A stretch of DNA of 64,000 nucleotides. It comes from Sphingomonas sp. BK235 (GTDB lineage Bacteria; Pseudomonadota; Alphaproteobacteria; Sphingomonadales; Sphingomonadaceae). The notes under the pieces were generated by a model, which was not told the origin of the DNA, did not search any database, and saw nothing but the letters and a program-made list of their open reading frames with translations. The position numbers and the translations under genes are program-made. Below are positions 9,147-20,432 of this stretch, piece by piece (the first letter of the stretch is position 1; every line of letters starts with the position of its first letter). Where the stretch lies: contig NZ_SLXN01000001.1 of assembly GCF_004345855.1 (NCBI RefSeq), positions 558,001 to 622,000 on the forward strand, written 5' to 3'.

Positions 9147-9778
9147 CAGCGCAGCACTCCCAGCAGATAGACGAAGGTGAAGACCCCGATCCAGATGACG
9201 TCGAGGAAGTGCCAGAACAGCGACAGGCATTGCAGCCGGCGCAGATTGGCGTCGACCAGCCCGCGGCGCGACACCTGCACCATCAGCGTCACCAGCCAGA
9301 TGATCCCGAAGGTGACGTGCAGCCCGTGCGTCCCCACCAAAGTGAAGAAGGACGACAGGAAAGCGGAGCGCTGCGGCCCCGCGCCCTCGTGGATCAGATG
9401 GCTGAACTCGTACAGCTCGATCGCGAGAAAGGCGGCGCCGAACAGCCCGGTCACCGCGAGCCAGCCGAGCACCGCGCCCTGCTTGCGCTCGTCCGCGTTG
9501 ATCATCGCGAAGCCGTAAGTGATCGACGACAGCAGCAGCATCGTCGTGTTCACCGCCACCAGCGGCAGGTCGAACAGCTCGCGCGCGGTCGGTCCGCCCG
9601 CGTAGCTGCCGCCGTACACGCCATAAGCCGCGAACAGCATCGCGAAGATGAGGCAGTCGCTCATCAGGTAGAGCCAGAAGCCCAGCATCGTGCTGTGCCC
9701 GGGCGGATGCTCGTGCTCGTCCAGGTCGTAGAAGACCGGATTCTCCGCGCCGGGCGGGGTCTGCGTCATCGTGCTCAT
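9146..9778 (-). CDS. cyoC: Cytochrome bo3 ubiquinol oxidase subunit III
   Basis: A 210-residue CyoC with five predicted helices, including HSTMLGFWLYLMSDCLIFAML, the conserved E-S-H region IELYEFSHLIHEGAG, the helix THGLHVTFGIIWL and a final WHFLDVIWIGVFTFVYLLG. It belongs to the heme-copper oxidase subunit III family. The start at MSTMTQTPP was chosen because upstream frame lies in cyoB and 5 nt separate it from the cyoB stop. It works in the inner-membrane complex with CyoABD. Confidence 0.96.
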   Translation of the reverse strand: MSTMTQTPPGAENPVFYDLDEHEHPPGHSTMLGFWLYLMSDCLIFAMLFAAYGVYGGSYAGGPTARELFDLPLVAVNTTMLLLSSITYGFAMINADERKQGAVLGWLAVTGLFGAAFLAIELYEFSHLIHEGAGPQRSAFLSSFFTLVGTHGLHVTFGIIWLVTLMVQVSRRGLVDANLRRLQCLSLFWHFLDVIWIGVFTFVYLLGVLR

Positions 9779-9783
9779 CGGTC

Positions 9784-11784
9784 TCAGATCCCCGCGGTCT
9801 GGAGCGCGTGGGTGCGCGCGTCCTCGTTCTTCACGACATCCTCGGCGGGGATGTGGAAGTCGCGGTCGTAGTTGAAGGTGTGCCCGATCGCGACCGCGAG
9901 CAGAGCGACGAAGGCGAGCGCGGCGAGCCACCAGATGTACCAGATCATCGCCACGCCGAAGACCGTCGACAGGCCGGCGAGGATGATCCCCGCGCCCGTG
10001 TTCTTGGGCATGTGGATCGCGCGGAAGCCCTGGGTCGGGCGCTCGGCCTTGCGCTGCTTCATGTCGTGCCACGCGTCGAGGTCGTGGATCACCGGCGAGA
10101 AGGCGAAATTATAGGCCGGCGGCGGCGACGAGGTGGCCCATTCCAGCGTGCGGCCGTTCCACGGGTCGCCGCTGACGTCGCGCAGCTTCTCGCGGTCACG
10201 GATGCTGACGTAGAATTGCATCAGCATCGCGCCGATCCCGGCGGCGATGATCAGCGCGCCGACGCCCGCGACCACGAACCAGATCTGCAGGCTCGGATCG
10301 TCGAAGGCGCGCAGTCGCCGCGTCACGCCCATCAGGCCGAGCACGTAGAGCGGGGTGAAGGCGACCCAGAAGCCGACCACCCAGCACCAGAAGCTGATCG
10401 TGCCCCAGAAGGTCTCCAGCTTGAAGCCGAACGCCTTCGGCCACCAGTAATTGACCCCGGCGAACATGCCGAACAGCACCCCGCCGATGATCACGTTGTG
10501 GAAATGCGCCACCAGGAACAGCGAGTTGTGGAACTGGAAGTCGGCCGGCGGCACCGCCAGCATCACGCCCGTCATCCCGCCCACCACGAAGGTGAGCATG
10601 AAGGCGACCGCCCACATCATCGGCAGCTCGAAGCGGATCCGGCCGCGATACATCGTGAACAGCCAGTTGAAGATCTTCGCGCCCGTCGGGATCGAGATGA
10701 TCATCGTCGTGATGCCGAAGAAGCTGTTGACGCTCGCGCCCGAGCCCATCGTGAAGAAATGGTGCAGCCACACCAGATACGACAGGATGCAGATCACGAT
10801 CAGCGCGTAGACCATCGACGTATAGCCGAACAGCCGCTTGCCCGAGAAGGTGGACACCACCTCCGAGAAGACGCCGAACGCGGGCAGGATCAGGATATAG
10901 ACCTCGGGGTGACCCCAGATCCAGATCATGTTCACGTACATCATCGGGTTGCCCCCGCCGGTGTTCGTGAAGAAGTTGGTGCCGACATAACGGTCGAGGC
11001 TCAGCATCGCCAGCACCGCGGTCAGCACGGGGAAGGCCGCGACGATCAGCACGTTGGTGACGAGCGCCGACCAGGTGAAGATCGGCATCTGCATCAGGCT
11101 CATGCCCGGTGCGCGCATCTTGATGATGGTGGCGAGCAGGTTGACGCCCGAGAGCAACGTGCCCACGCCCGCGATCTGCAACGCCCAGACGTAATAATCC
11201 ACGCCGACGTCGGGGGAGTAATCCAGCCCGGAGAGCGGCGCCATCGCCAGCCAGCCGGTGCGCGCGAACTCGCCGACGAACAGGCTCATCATCACGATGA
11301 CGGCGCCGCTGACCGTCATCCAGAAGCTGAAATTGTTGAGGAAGGGGAAGCTGACGTCGCGCGCGCCGATCTGCAGCGGGACGACATAGTTCATCAGCCC
11401 GGTGACGAACGGCATCGCCACGAAGAAGATCATGATGACGCCGTGCGCGGTGAACACCTGGTCATAATGGTGCGCGGGCAGGAAACCGTCGTTGCCGCCG
11501 AAGGCGAGCGCCTGCTGCGCGCGCATCATCAGCGCGTCGGCGAAGCCGCGCAGGAACATGACCAGCGCGAGCACGATGTACATGATGCCGATCTTCTTGT
11601 GATCGACGCTGGTGAACCACTCCTTCCAGAGATAGCCCCACAGGCGGAAATAGGTCAGCGCGCCGAGCAGGGCGGCGCCGCCCAGCGCCACCACCGCGAA
11701 GGTGCCGACCAGGATCGGCTCGTGGATCGGGAAGCTCTCGAGCGTGAGCCGCCCGAAGATCGTCTTTACGAGATCGTCCGACAT
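9784..11784 (-). CDS. cyoB: Cytochrome bo3 ubiquinol oxidase subunit I
   Basis: A 666-residue catalytic subunit that oxidises ubiquinol and reduces oxygen to water while pumping protons. All metal ligands are present with a constant +8 offset from the E. coli protein: low-spin heme His114 and His429, CuB His292, His341 and His342, high-spin heme His427, and the cross-linked Tyr296 in [12 protein letters not shown]. The [10 protein letters not shown] quinone-site segment is also conserved. Being a quinol oxidase rather than a cytochrome c oxidase fits the lack of a CuA site in the adjacent subunit II. Confidence 0.98.
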   Translation of the reverse strand: MSDDLVKTIFGRLTLESFPIHEPILVGTFAVVALGGAALLGALTYFRLWGYLWKEWFTSVDHKKIGIMYIVLALVMFLRGFADALMMRAQQALAFGGNDGFLPAHHYDQVFTAHGVIMIFFVAMPFVTGLMNYVVPLQIGARDVSFPFLNNFSFWMTVSGAVIVMMSLFVGEFARTGWLAMAPLSGLDYSPDVGVDYYVWALQIAGVGTLLSGVNLLATIIKMRAPGMSLMQMPIFTWSALVTNVLIVAAFPVLTAVLAMLSLDRYVGTNFFTNTGGGNPMMYVNMIWIWGHPEVYILILPAFGVFSEVVSTFSGKRLFGYTSMVYALIVICILSYLVWLHHFFTMGSGASVNSFFGITTMIISIPTGAKIFNWLFTMYRGRIRFELPMMWAVAFMLTFVVGGMTGVMLAVPPADFQFHNSLFLVAHFHNVIIGGVLFGMFAGVNYWWPKAFGFKLETFWGTISFWCWVVGFWVAFTPLYVLGLMGVTRRLRAFDDPSLQIWFVVAGVGALIIAAGIGAMLMQFYVSIRDREKLRDVSGDPWNGRTLEWATSSPPPAYNFAFSPVIHDLDAWHDMKQRKAERPTQGFRAIHMPKNTGAGIILAGLSTVFGVAMIWYIWWLAALAFVALLAVAIGHTFNYDRDFHIPAEDVVKNEDARTHALQTAGI

Positions 11785-11791
11785 GATGTCC

Positions 11792-12928
11792 TCAGGCCTC
11801 CTCGGAGGCGTTGGCGCGCAGCGGCGCCGGAAGGTCGAGCCGGGTCATGTTGCGGTTGCTCCCGGCACCCGGATCATTCTGGCCCGGCGCGGCGCCGTGC
11901 GGCGCGCTGAGATGCGGCGACTCGCCCTTGTCGGACGGGTCGCGGGTCAGCGCGCCCTCGGCCTCGCCCTCGCGCGGCGCGCGGTCGTTCACGGCGGTGC
12001 CGCCGTGCGACATGCCCTGCATGCAGCTCGTCCCCGGCTTGACGCAGATGCCGACGACGCGGTGGAACAGCATCGGGTCGACGCTGCCGAAGCCGATCGG
12101 GCGCACCTTCTCGCTCGGCTGCTCGAGCCGGAGGTAGGTCGCCGCGTCGAGCCGCGCGCGTTGGCGTTTCACCCCGGCCGCCCATTGGTCGAACCGCGCG
12201 GGCGAGACCGAATGCGTCCAGAAGGTCATGTGCGAGAAGCCCGCGCCCGAGTAATTGGCCGAGCGCCCCGCGAACACGCCCGGCCGGTTGAGCACGCCAT
12301 GGAGCACGGTCTCCATCCCCGGCATGGTATAGACCATCCCCGCCATGGCCGGGATCCACAGCGCGTTCATCACGCTCGACGAGGTCATGGTGAACTTGAC
12401 CGGGCGGTCGACCGGCACGACCAGTTCGTTGACCGTCGCGATCCCCTGCTCGGGATAGATGAACAGCCATTTCCAGTCGAGCGACACCACCTGCACCTCG
12501 AGCGGGCGCGCGGTCGCGGCGACGGGCTTGCCCGGCGCGGTGCGCGCGAGCGGGCGATAGGGGTCGAGCGTGTGCGTCGCCACCCAGGTCAGCGCGCCGA
12601 GCGCGATGATGATCAGCAGCGGCGCCGACCAGATCACCAGCTCCAGCCCGGTCGAGTGATCCCAGTCGGGCTCGTAGCTCGCCTCGGTGTTGGTCGCGCG
12701 ATAGCGCCAGGCGAACAGCACGATTAGCGCCATCACCGGCACGATGATGAGCAGCATCAGCACGACCGACCAGACGATCAGGCTCGATTGCTGCACCGCG
12801 ACGTCGCCGGCGGGGTTCATCACCACGGTGTCGCAGCCGCCGAGCGCGGCCAGCGCGCCGAGCGCGAGCAGCCGCGGCCAGAGCGACGCGCGACGCCGCG
12901 GGGACGGTGAAGGGGGCAGGGGGGTCAT
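11792..12928 (-). CDS. cyoA: Cytochrome bo3 ubiquinol oxidase subunit II (lipoprotein)
   Basis: A 378-residue CyoA. The signal sequence ends in lipobox LAALGGC, two transmembrane helices follow (about 45-67 and 90-110), then a periplasmic cupredoxin domain ([47 protein letters not shown]) that lacks the CuA cysteine pair, as expected for quinol oxidases. A COX aromatic-rich tail with [17 protein letters not shown] follows, then an extra ~80-residue low-complexity tail rich in Gly, Pro, Ala and charges. The start at MTPLPPSP gives a proper lipoprotein signal; an in-frame ATG lies farther upstream. First gene of cyoABCD-SURF1. Confidence 0.95.
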   Translation of the reverse strand: MTPLPPSPSPRRRASLWPRLLALGALAALGGCDTVVMNPAGDVAVQQSSLIVWSVVLMLLIIVPVMALIVLFAWRYRATNTEASYEPDWDHSTGLELVIWSAPLLIIIALGALTWVATHTLDPYRPLARTAPGKPVAATARPLEVQVVSLDWKWLFIYPEQGIATVNELVVPVDRPVKFTMTSSSVMNALWIPAMAGMVYTMPGMETVLHGVLNRPGVFAGRSANYSGAGFSHMTFWTHSVSPARFDQWAAGVKRQRARLDAATYLRLEQPSEKVRPIGFGSVDPMLFHRVVGICVKPGTSCMQGMSHGGTAVNDRAPREGEAEGALTRDPSDKGESPHLSAPHGAAPGQNDPGAGSNRNMTRLDLPAPLRANASEEA

Positions 12929-12966
12929 GGGCGCGCAGCTAGGCTTTGCTGCGGCGCAGCGGAATA

Positions 12967-12979
12967 GGACATTTTGTCC
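12967..12979. promoter_or_regulatory. Inverted repeat in the cyoA/MFS divergent promoter region
   Basis: The 113-bp gap between cyoA and the MFS gene holds GGACA-TTT-TGTCC, a perfect 5-bp inverted repeat with 3-bp spacer, 40-50 bp upstream of cyoA. It could be an operator for the oxidase operon. I could not match it to the RegA or FNR consensus, so the bound factor is unknown. Confidence 0.3.
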
Positions 12980-13041
12980 CATCCCGGCGTTGTGGCACAT
13001 GCGCTAGAGAGCCGCGCGATACGTCCGATCGGGAACATGTA

Positions 13042-14364
13042 ATGGCCACCGCACATTCCGCGCTGCTCGAGCGCGACGCCCGCAACCTCAACACCCGGGA
13101 TGACCATCAGGTCCGTCCCGGCGAGATCGCGATCGGCGTGATCATCGGGCGGACGTCGGAATTCTTCGACTTCTTCGTCTATGCCATCGCCTCGGTGCTG
13201 GTCTTCCCGACGGTGGTGTTCCCGTACCTGGAGCGGGTCACCGCCACGCTCTGGTCCTTCGCCTTGTTCCCGCTGGCGTTCATCGCCCGCCCGATCGGCA
13301 CGCAGATCTTCATGTGGGTCGATCGCCGTCACGGCCGCGGCACCAAGCTGACGATCGCGCTGTTCCTGCTCGGCACCTCGACGGTGCTGGTCGCCTTCCT
13401 GCCCGGCTATGCCGAGATCGGCGGCTGGTCGGCGATCCTGCTCGCGCTGTTCCGCGTCGGCCAGGGCATCGCGCTGGGCGGCGCGTGGGACGGGCTGGCC
13501 TCGCTGCTCGCGCTCAACGCGCCGGAGAAGCAGCGCGGCTGGTGGGCGATGGTGCCCCAGCTCGGCGCGCCGCTCGGCCTGGTGGTGGCGAGCGCGCTGT
13601 TCGCCTTCTTCGTCTCGACGCTGCCCGCGGAGGATTTCATCTCCTGGGGCTGGCGCTACCCGTTCTTCGTGGCGTTCGCGCTCAACGTGGTGGCGCTGTT
13701 CGCGCGGCTGCGCATCGTCGTCACGCCCGAATATACCGAGCTGTTCAAGAGCCGCGAGCTCACCCCGTCGCCGGTCGGCGCGACGGTGAAGGCGCAGTGG
13801 CGCAACATCATCATCGGTGCCTTCGCGCCGCTCGCCAGCTTCGCCCTGTTCCACATGGTGACGGTGTTCCCGCTCTCCTGGGTCAATCTCTACACGCGCG
13901 AGGACATCGCCAGCTTCCTGCTGATCGAGACGATCGGCGGCGTGGTCGGGCTCGGCGCGATCGTGCTGTCGGGGCTGCTGGCGGATCGGATCGGGCGGCG
14001 CAGCGTGCTGGGCTACACCGCCGCGGGTATCGCCGCCTACAGCGGGTTCGCGCCGCAATTGCTCGGCGGCGGGCGCGCGGGCGAGCTGCTGTTCATGGTG
14101 ATGGGGTTCCTGCTGCTCGGCCTGTCGTTCGGCCAGTCGTCGGGCGCGGTGACGAGCAACTTCCCCAAGCGCGCGCGCTACACCGGCGCGGCGCTGACCT
14201 CGGATCTCGCCTGGCTGTTCGGCGCGGGCTTCGCGCCGCTCGCCGCGCTGGCGCTGACCCAGGCGTTCGGTCTGGTCGCGGCGGGGGCGTATCTGCTCTC
14301 GGGCGCGCTCGGCACGCTCGCGGCGCTGGGGCTCAACGTCGAGCTGGCGCGCCGGCTCGACTGA
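13042..14364 (+). CDS. MFS transporter, metabolite:H+ symporter-like
   Basis: A 440-residue 12-helix major facilitator. The N-terminal segment GVIIGRTSEFFDFFVYAIAS and the RPIGTQIFMWVDRRHGRGTKL loop are those of the metabolite:H+ symporter branch (KgtP, ShiA, ProP relatives), although the usual GD/EW(F/Y)D is changed to GRTSEFFDF. The start at MATAHSAL was chosen by family alignment; the frame is open further upstream into the cyoA promoter. Divergent from cyoA, convergent with and overlapping the next gene by 32 bp. Substrate unknown. Confidence 0.85.
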   Translation: MATAHSALLERDARNLNTRDDHQVRPGEIAIGVIIGRTSEFFDFFVYAIASVLVFPTVVFPYLERVTATLWSFALFPLAFIARPIGTQIFMWVDRRHGRGTKLTIALFLLGTSTVLVAFLPGYAEIGGWSAILLALFRVGQGIALGGAWDGLASLLALNAPEKQRGWWAMVPQLGAPLGLVVASALFAFFVSTLPAEDFISWGWRYPFFVAFALNVVALFARLRIVVTPEYTELFKSRELTPSPVGATVKAQWRNIIIGAFAPLASFALFHMVTVFPLSWVNLYTREDIASFLLIETIGGVVGLGAIVLSGLLADRIGRRSVLGYTAAGIAAYSGFAPQLLGGGRAGELLFMVMGFLLLGLSFGQSSGAVTSNFPKRARYTGAALTSDLAWLFGAGFAPLAALALTQAFGLVAAGAYLLSGALGTLAALGLNVELARRLD

Positions 14365-14902
14365 GCCGCGCCGCGGCCGCGGCGAGCGTCGCGGCAATCG
14401 CGCGCGGCACCGCCGGGCTGGTGCAGACATAGGTGGGCGAGGGGTGCGGCATCGTCAGCACCCCGACATGGGGCCGCTCGCGCGCGACCAGCGCGGCGGC
14501 CTCGCGCGCGACACGGCCCGCGAGGACGACCACTTCCAGCCGCGGCAGCAGGTGGAGCAGCGGTGGGAGGAGCGCGAGCCCCTCGGCGATCTCGCCGCGG
14601 CGGAGCGGGCGGTTGCGCTCGCCGCGGGCGTGGACGTTCCACGGTACCGCGTTCCACAGCAGCGTGTCGTGCCGCTCGATCCCGGCCTCGGCGAGGAAGC
14701 GCTTCAGGTTGCGCGACGTGCCGGTGGCATGGTCGCGCGAGACGATCGCCGGGCCATGCGCGCCGGGGGTCTCGAGCAGGAGCAAAACGCGCGCCGCGGC
14801 GCCCCCGTCGTTCGGGTCGAAGCCGGGGACGTCGCGCCCGCCGGTGGCGAGCTGTGAGCGCCAGTGTTCGAGCGCGGAGTGGGCGGCGGTGTCGGCGGAC
14901 AT
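14333..14902 (-). CDS. Uracil-DNA glycosylase superfamily protein
   Basis: A 189-residue protein with uracil-DNA glycosylase-fold landmarks: FDPNDGGAAARVLLLLETPG (motif 1 region), SRNLKRFLAEAGIERHDTLLWNAVPW in the middle, a VVVLAGRVA strand and the C-terminal MPHPSPTYV that supplies the His of motif 2 (usual H-P/N-S). This group is widespread in proteobacteria and is only distantly related to Ung; base-excision repair is plausible but the substrate is untested. Start at ATG 14902, with a GTG one codon earlier. Its 3' end overlaps the MFS gene tail on the other strand. Confidence 0.78.
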   Translation of the reverse strand: MSADTAAHSALEHWRSQLATGGRDVPGFDPNDGGAAARVLLLLETPGAHGPAIVSRDHATGTSRNLKRFLAEAGIERHDTLLWNAVPWNVHARGERNRPLRRGEIAEGLALLPPLLHLLPRLEVVVLAGRVAREAAALVARERPHVGVLTMPHPSPTYVCTSPAVPRAIAATLAAAAARLSRAGAPARR

Positions 14903-14987
14903 CACGTGTCTATCGCGGGCGCGGCCATGCAGAGCTACCAGCCGCGGTAACGCGGATCCCTCCTTCCGCGGATCGGCGAAGAGCTCC

Positions 14988-15083
14988 CGTCATCCCGGCC
15001 TCGAGCCGGGATCCATGGTGCCGCGAGAGCAACGCGGGCGGCTCTCGCGGCGCAATGGATCCCGGATCAAGCCCGGGATGACG
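14988..15083. repeat. Palindromic repeat element, copy 2
   Basis: A 96-bp element (CGTCATCCCGGCCTCG ... AGCCCGGGATGACG) in the 448-bp gene-free stretch 14903-15350. On the minus strand it reads without stops as RHPGLDPGSIAPRE...HGSRLEAGMTG, a peptide signature shared by other copies here. The rest of this gap holds copy 3 and a small hairpin; I see no gene in it. Confidence 0.88.
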
Positions 15084-15130
15084 AGTGGAGCTAGCCGCCT
15101 TCGCGACAATGAACCTTTTGGGTCCGGAGC

Positions 15131-15160
15131 CATGGATCCCGGCTCGAGGCCGGGATGACG
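15131..15160. repeat. Palindromic repeat, single half (copy 3)
   Basis: Only one arm of the repeat: ATGGATCCCGGCTCGAGG followed by CCGGGATGACG, itself a hairpin (CCCGGCTCGAGGCCGGG). It lies 48 bp after copy 2 and looks like a solo half of the same family. Confidence 0.75.
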
Positions 15161-15291
15161 GGAGTGGAAGCGGCTCTAACAACAATTCGACGATCCCCCG
15201 TGGGGAAGCGAGGGCGTCCGTGGGGCGTAGGGGACAGCGCTTTCCATCCACGCACCGGCAACCTTCCTGCCAGCGAGGCGGATCGCGGGCG

Positions 15292-15319
15292 CCATCCTCT
15301 CCACGGGGGGCGAGGATGG
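15292..15319 (-). terminator. Hairpin downstream of the NdvA-like gene
   Basis: CCATCCTC (15292-15299) pairs perfectly with GAGGATGG (15312-15319) over a 12-nt loop, 31 bp past the stop of the minus-strand ABC exporter. No U-run follows, so termination is only suggested. Confidence 0.3.
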
Positions 15320-15350
15320 CCGGGACATACGCGCTATCCCCGCCTCCCGT

Positions 15351-17156
<1,806 letters not shown>

Positions 17157-17326
17157 GATCGGTCTCGTCGCTGGAGCTGTGGTGAGCGTCCCGTCGTCGC
17201 CGCTTGCCAATCGTCCGGAACGCCGCCCCCCTAGGCGCGTGATGGTTAATGCTTAATGATCGGGCGCCGAAATGAGCCATTGACGCGACGAGCGGCGCCT
17301 GATGCGAGGAACTTCTCGGTGCCTGT

Positions 17327-17779
17327 TCAATGGGCCCGCAACAAAGCCACGAAGCGCCCGTCTAACCTGCCCGCCGCGACACCGTCGTCGGTGACCAGCG
17401 CGGCATGGACCGTGACCCGTGCGCGCCCGCGCCGGCGCAGTGTCCTGACGAACAGCGGCCAGTCGGCCGGGGCGGTCAGCGCGGCGCGCGCGGTGAAGGC
17501 GCCGGTGACCGGCGCGTCATAATGCATGTGGTTCGACTGGATGACGACCTCGCTGTCCACCTCCTCGCGGACAAGGCGGAGATGCACGAGCGACCAGGCG
17601 GCGAGGATCCCCAGCGTCGACAGGCTGCCACCGAAAGCGGTGCGCTTGTGGTTGACGTTGGGCGCCAGCGGCGCGCTCAGCTCGACCGCGTCCGGGCTCG
17701 CGCCGACGACCGTCACCCCCATCGCCGCCGACAGCGGGATCTGGCGGTGCAGATAGCGCTCGAGTTGCTCGCGCTCCAT
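17327..17779 (-). CDS. Hot-dog-fold thioesterase, YiiD C-terminal domain type
   Basis: A 150-residue single-domain protein resembling the putative thioesterase domain found at the C-terminus of E. coli YiiD. Diagnostic parts are PNVNHKRTAFGGSLSTLGILAAWSLVHL (NHxxTaFGGSL) and the central IQSNHMHYDAPV. It probably hydrolyses acyl thioesters in the cytoplasm; no substrate is known. It sits 18 bp downstream of the M20 amidohydrolase gene and is probably in its transcript. Confidence 0.82.
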   Translation of the reverse strand: MEREQLERYLHRQIPLSAAMGVTVVGASPDAVELSAPLAPNVNHKRTAFGGSLSTLGILAAWSLVHLRLVREEVDSEVVIQSNHMHYDAPVTGAFTARAALTAPADWPLFVRTLRRRGRARVTVHAALVTDDGVAAGRLDGRFVALLRAH

Positions 17780-17797
17780 CGCCGCGCCGCGACCGGC

Positions 17798-19033
17798 TCA
17801 GTCGAAGCCGCGCTCGAGGAAACGCTCCGCCAGCGCGCAGTGCATCGCGACGCCGGTGGCGAAGACCTGCTCGTCGATCGTCATCCGCGGGTTGTGGAGC
17901 GGCGGGTTGGTCTCGGGCGTGGTCCCCGGTGCCGCGGCGCCGATGAAGGCGATCGCACCGGGCAGCTCGCGCAGCACATAGCTGAAATCCTCGCCCCCCA
18001 TGATCGGCGCGGGCATCGTCGCCCAGCCCTGCGGGCCGCCGATCTCCTCCGCCATCGCGCGCATCAGCCGGGTCGCGCGCGGATCGTTCATCGTCACCGG
18101 ATAGCCCTCGTCGATGTGCGTCTCGACGGTGCAGCCGTGCGCCTCCGCCACCCCGCGCGCGACCTGGTGGAAGGCGGCGCGCGTCGCCTCGCGCGTGCCC
18201 GGCGACAGCGTCCGCAGCGTCCCGGCGAGCTGGACCGCGTCCGGGATGATGTTGTGCGACGCGCCGGCGTGGATCTGCGTGATCGTCAGCACCGCCGGGT
18301 CGGCGACGGGCACGCGCCGCGCGACATGCTGCTGGAGCGCGGTGACGATCGCGCAGGCCACCGGGATCGGATCGATCGCGTCGTGCGGCATCGCGGCGTG
18401 GCCGCCTTTGCCGCGCACGGTGGCGCGCACCGTGTCGGTGGAGGCGAGCAGCGCGCCCTCGCGCCCGATGAACACCCCGGCGGGCGCGTTGGGCAGGACG
18501 TGGAGCGCGAAGGCGGCGTCGGGGCGCGCGCGGTCGAGCAGCCCGTCGGCGATCATCTCGCGCGCGCCGTGATGCCCTTCCTCACCGGGCTGGAACATGA
18601 AGACGATCGTGCCCGCGAGCCGCTCGCGCCGCGCTGCCAGCGCCTTGGCCGCCCCGACCAGCATCGCGGTATGCGCGTCATGGCCGCAGGCGTGCATCGT
18701 GCCCGGCAGCGTCGAGGCGAAGGGCAGGCCGGTCTCCTCCTCGATCGGCAGCGCGTCCATGTCGCCGCGCAGCAGCACGGTGCGCGCGTTGGAGCCGGCA
18801 TGGTCCCCGCCGCGCCCGCCGCGCAGGATCGCGACGAAGCCGGTGGTGCGCGTGCTGTCGTGGATCTCCAGCGGCAGCCCCGCGAGCGCTTCCTTGGCCT
18901 TGGCGGTGGTGAGCGGGCAGTGCAGCCCCATCTCGGGCTCGGCGTGGATCGCGCGGCGCAGCGCGATCACGTCGGCGAGCTGCTCGGCGCCGAGCGCGCT
19001 CCAGTCGGTGGGCGAGTCGAGCGGTGGGGACAT
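17798..19033 (-). CDS. M20-family amidohydrolase (hippurate hydrolase-like)
   Basis: A 411-residue zinc peptidase/amidohydrolase of the M20D branch. Metal and catalytic motifs are present: GDMDALPIEE, MHACGHDAHTAML, FQPGEEGHHGAREMI, ALHVLPNAPAG and MGGEDFSYVL. The lid/dimerisation domain lies in the middle (GKGGHAAMPHDAIDPI). Family members cleave N-acyl amino acids (hippurate, N-acetyl-diaminopimelate, auxin conjugates). No signal peptide. It leads a two-gene unit with the thioesterase. Confidence 0.93.
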   Translation of the reverse strand: MSPPLDSPTDWSALGAEQLADVIALRRAIHAEPEMGLHCPLTTAKAKEALAGLPLEIHDSTRTTGFVAILRGGRGGDHAGSNARTVLLRGDMDALPIEEETGLPFASTLPGTMHACGHDAHTAMLVGAAKALAARRERLAGTIVFMFQPGEEGHHGAREMIADGLLDRARPDAAFALHVLPNAPAGVFIGREGALLASTDTVRATVRGKGGHAAMPHDAIDPIPVACAIVTALQQHVARRVPVADPAVLTITQIHAGASHNIIPDAVQLAGTLRTLSPGTREATRAAFHQVARGVAEAHGCTVETHIDEGYPVTMNDPRATRLMRAMAEEIGGPQGWATMPAPIMGGEDFSYVLRELPGAIAFIGAAAPGTTPETNPPLHNPRMTIDEQVFATGVAMHCALAERFLERGFD

Positions 19034-19075
19034 GCGGGAACTCCTTCGCGCCGCACCCTAGCCCCGCGCGCGCGA

Positions 19076-19762
19076 CTAGTCGACGCGGCGCGCGGCGGTG
19101 ATCGTGATCACGGGGGCGAGCATCTGGCCCTTCATCACGCCCTCGCCGAGCGTCGGCGAGGTGGGGGCGGCGAGGATGCGCCGCACCACGTCCATCCCCT
19201 CGATCACGCGGCCGAACGCGGCGAAGCCCGGATTGTCGGGGGTGGCGTCCATGGAGCTGAGGTCGCCCACGGTGATGAAGAAGTCGCCCGCCGCGGTGCC
19301 CGGCGCGGCCATCGCCATCGACAGCGTGCCGTCGCGATGGCTCAATCTGGTGAGCGTGGTCGGCTCGTGCTTGATCGCGGGCAGCGTGCGCTTGGGATCG
19401 TTGCGCGTGCCGAACTGCGCGAGGCCATAGCCGTCCGCCACCTTGACCGCGCGGTAGAAGCCGATGCCGTCGAGCTTGTGCTGATCGACGTAGCGCAGGA
19501 AATTGGCGGCGGTGACCGGCGCGGCCTTGGTATCGACCCCGACGAGGATCTCGCCCGCCTGGGTGGTCAGCCGCACGCGGGTGAGCGCCGCGAGATCCGC
19601 GGGCGCGGCCGGCGCGGCCGCGGGCGGCGGTGTCGTCGTCGCGGGCGATGCTTCCGGCGCCTGCCCCGCGGGCGGCGCCACCGGCACCTGCGCCGCGGTG
19701 GCGTCGGACTGCCCAGCCGGCGCGCCCTGCGCCGCGAGCAGCAGCGCCAGCGCGGCGATCAT
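19076..19762 (-). CDS. Exported cyclophilin-type peptidyl-prolyl isomerase
   Basis: A 228-residue protein with a short signal peptide (MIAALALLLAAQGAPAG), a Pro/Ala-rich spacer (about 18-58) and a cyclophilin domain: GEILVGVDTKAAPVTAANFLRYVD, IGFYRAV, DGTLSMAM, GDFFITVGD, FAAFGRVIEGMDVV. The usual FHRV and Q-F-F residues that form the active site are partly changed (FYRAV), a common state in bacterial cyclophilins. Presumably folds periplasmic proteins. Its ATG overlaps the stop of the upstream secreted-protein gene (ATGA). Confidence 0.9.
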   Translation of the reverse strand: MIAALALLLAAQGAPAGQSDATAAQVPVAPPAGQAPEASPATTTPPPAAAPAAPADLAALTRVRLTTQAGEILVGVDTKAAPVTAANFLRYVDQHKLDGIGFYRAVKVADGYGLAQFGTRNDPKRTLPAIKHEPTTLTRLSHRDGTLSMAMAAPGTAAGDFFITVGDLSSMDATPDNPGFAAFGRVIEGMDVVRRILAAPTSPTLGEGVMKGQMLAPVITITAARRVD

Positions 19763-20316
19763 GCCGCCACCCGCGGCCAGCGCGCGATCAGCACCGGCAG
19801 CGACGTCGCCCGGGTGCCGCTGAGCTGGAGCACGTAGCGGCCGGGCTCGAGCTGGAAATCCACCATCTTGCGGATGCCGCTGCACGCCGGACCGTGGCCG
19901 TGCGCGCTCGCCGTCAGCGCATGCCCCGCGCGCACCACGTCGATCCACGCCGCGTCGCCCAGCGCGACGCGATAGGTGCCCGGCCGCGCCACCTGGAACA
20001 GCGCGAGCCCCGCGGTCTCGCCCTCGTCGGGCACGCGCTGGGGCACCAGCGCGGGGGTGACCTGCTCCACCGGCGCGAGCCGCAGATCGGCGCCGCGCCC
20101 CACCGCGATCACCGGCGCGCTGCGAGTGCTCGTCCCCGCCGCCAGCGGCGCGCGCCGCGTCCAGCCGTCGAGGCCCGCGGGCAGCACGCCGCGCGACACC
20201 GCGCAGCGCGGATCCGCGCCCGCGTCGGCAGCGGGGGCGAGCGGCGCCTGCGCGGCGGGCAAGGCCGCGGCGAGCAGGGGGAGAAGCAGCGAAACAGTGG
20301 ACATCATCGGCTCCAT
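19759..20316 (-). CDS. Conserved secreted protein of unknown function
   Basis: 185 residues with a clear signal peptide (MMSTVSLLLPLLAAALPAAQA). The mature part has two cysteines likely to form a disulfide (RCAVSR and PACSGIRK), a block of short beta strands (GTYRVALGDAAWIDVV; PGRYVLQLSGTRATSLPVLI) and a HGHGPACSGIRKMVDFQLEPGR core typical of pre-peptidase or beta-sandwich domains. I do not recognise a named family. It is translationally coupled to the cyclophilin, which may be its folding partner. ATG at 20316 or, three codons on, 20307. Confidence 0.7.
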   Translation of the reverse strand: MEPMMSTVSLLLPLLAAALPAAQAPLAPAADAGADPRCAVSRGVLPAGLDGWTRRAPLAAGTSTRSAPVIAVGRGADLRLAPVEQVTPALVPQRVPDEGETAGLALFQVARPGTYRVALGDAAWIDVVRAGHALTASAHGHGPACSGIRKMVDFQLEPGRYVLQLSGTRATSLPVLIARWPRVAA

Positions 20317-20432
20317 GGCGGAACGTCTCTCTACGCCGTCGGCGCCCGCGCATCCAGCCCGGGAGTCCCGCGGTGAGGCAGAGCGGCGACCCGCGCCCCG
20401 ACGCGGTCGACCGCCGAGACAGGAGAGCGAGG

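Noticed and set aside
9808-11910. A 700-codon plus-strand frame over cyoB
   Set aside because: Antisense of cyoB, whose catalytic histidines leave no doubt which strand is coding.
17405-19837. An 810-codon plus-strand frame over the thioesterase, M20 and cyclophilin genes
   Set aside because: It spans three real minus-strand genes and has no recognisable fold; it is a GC-bias artefact.
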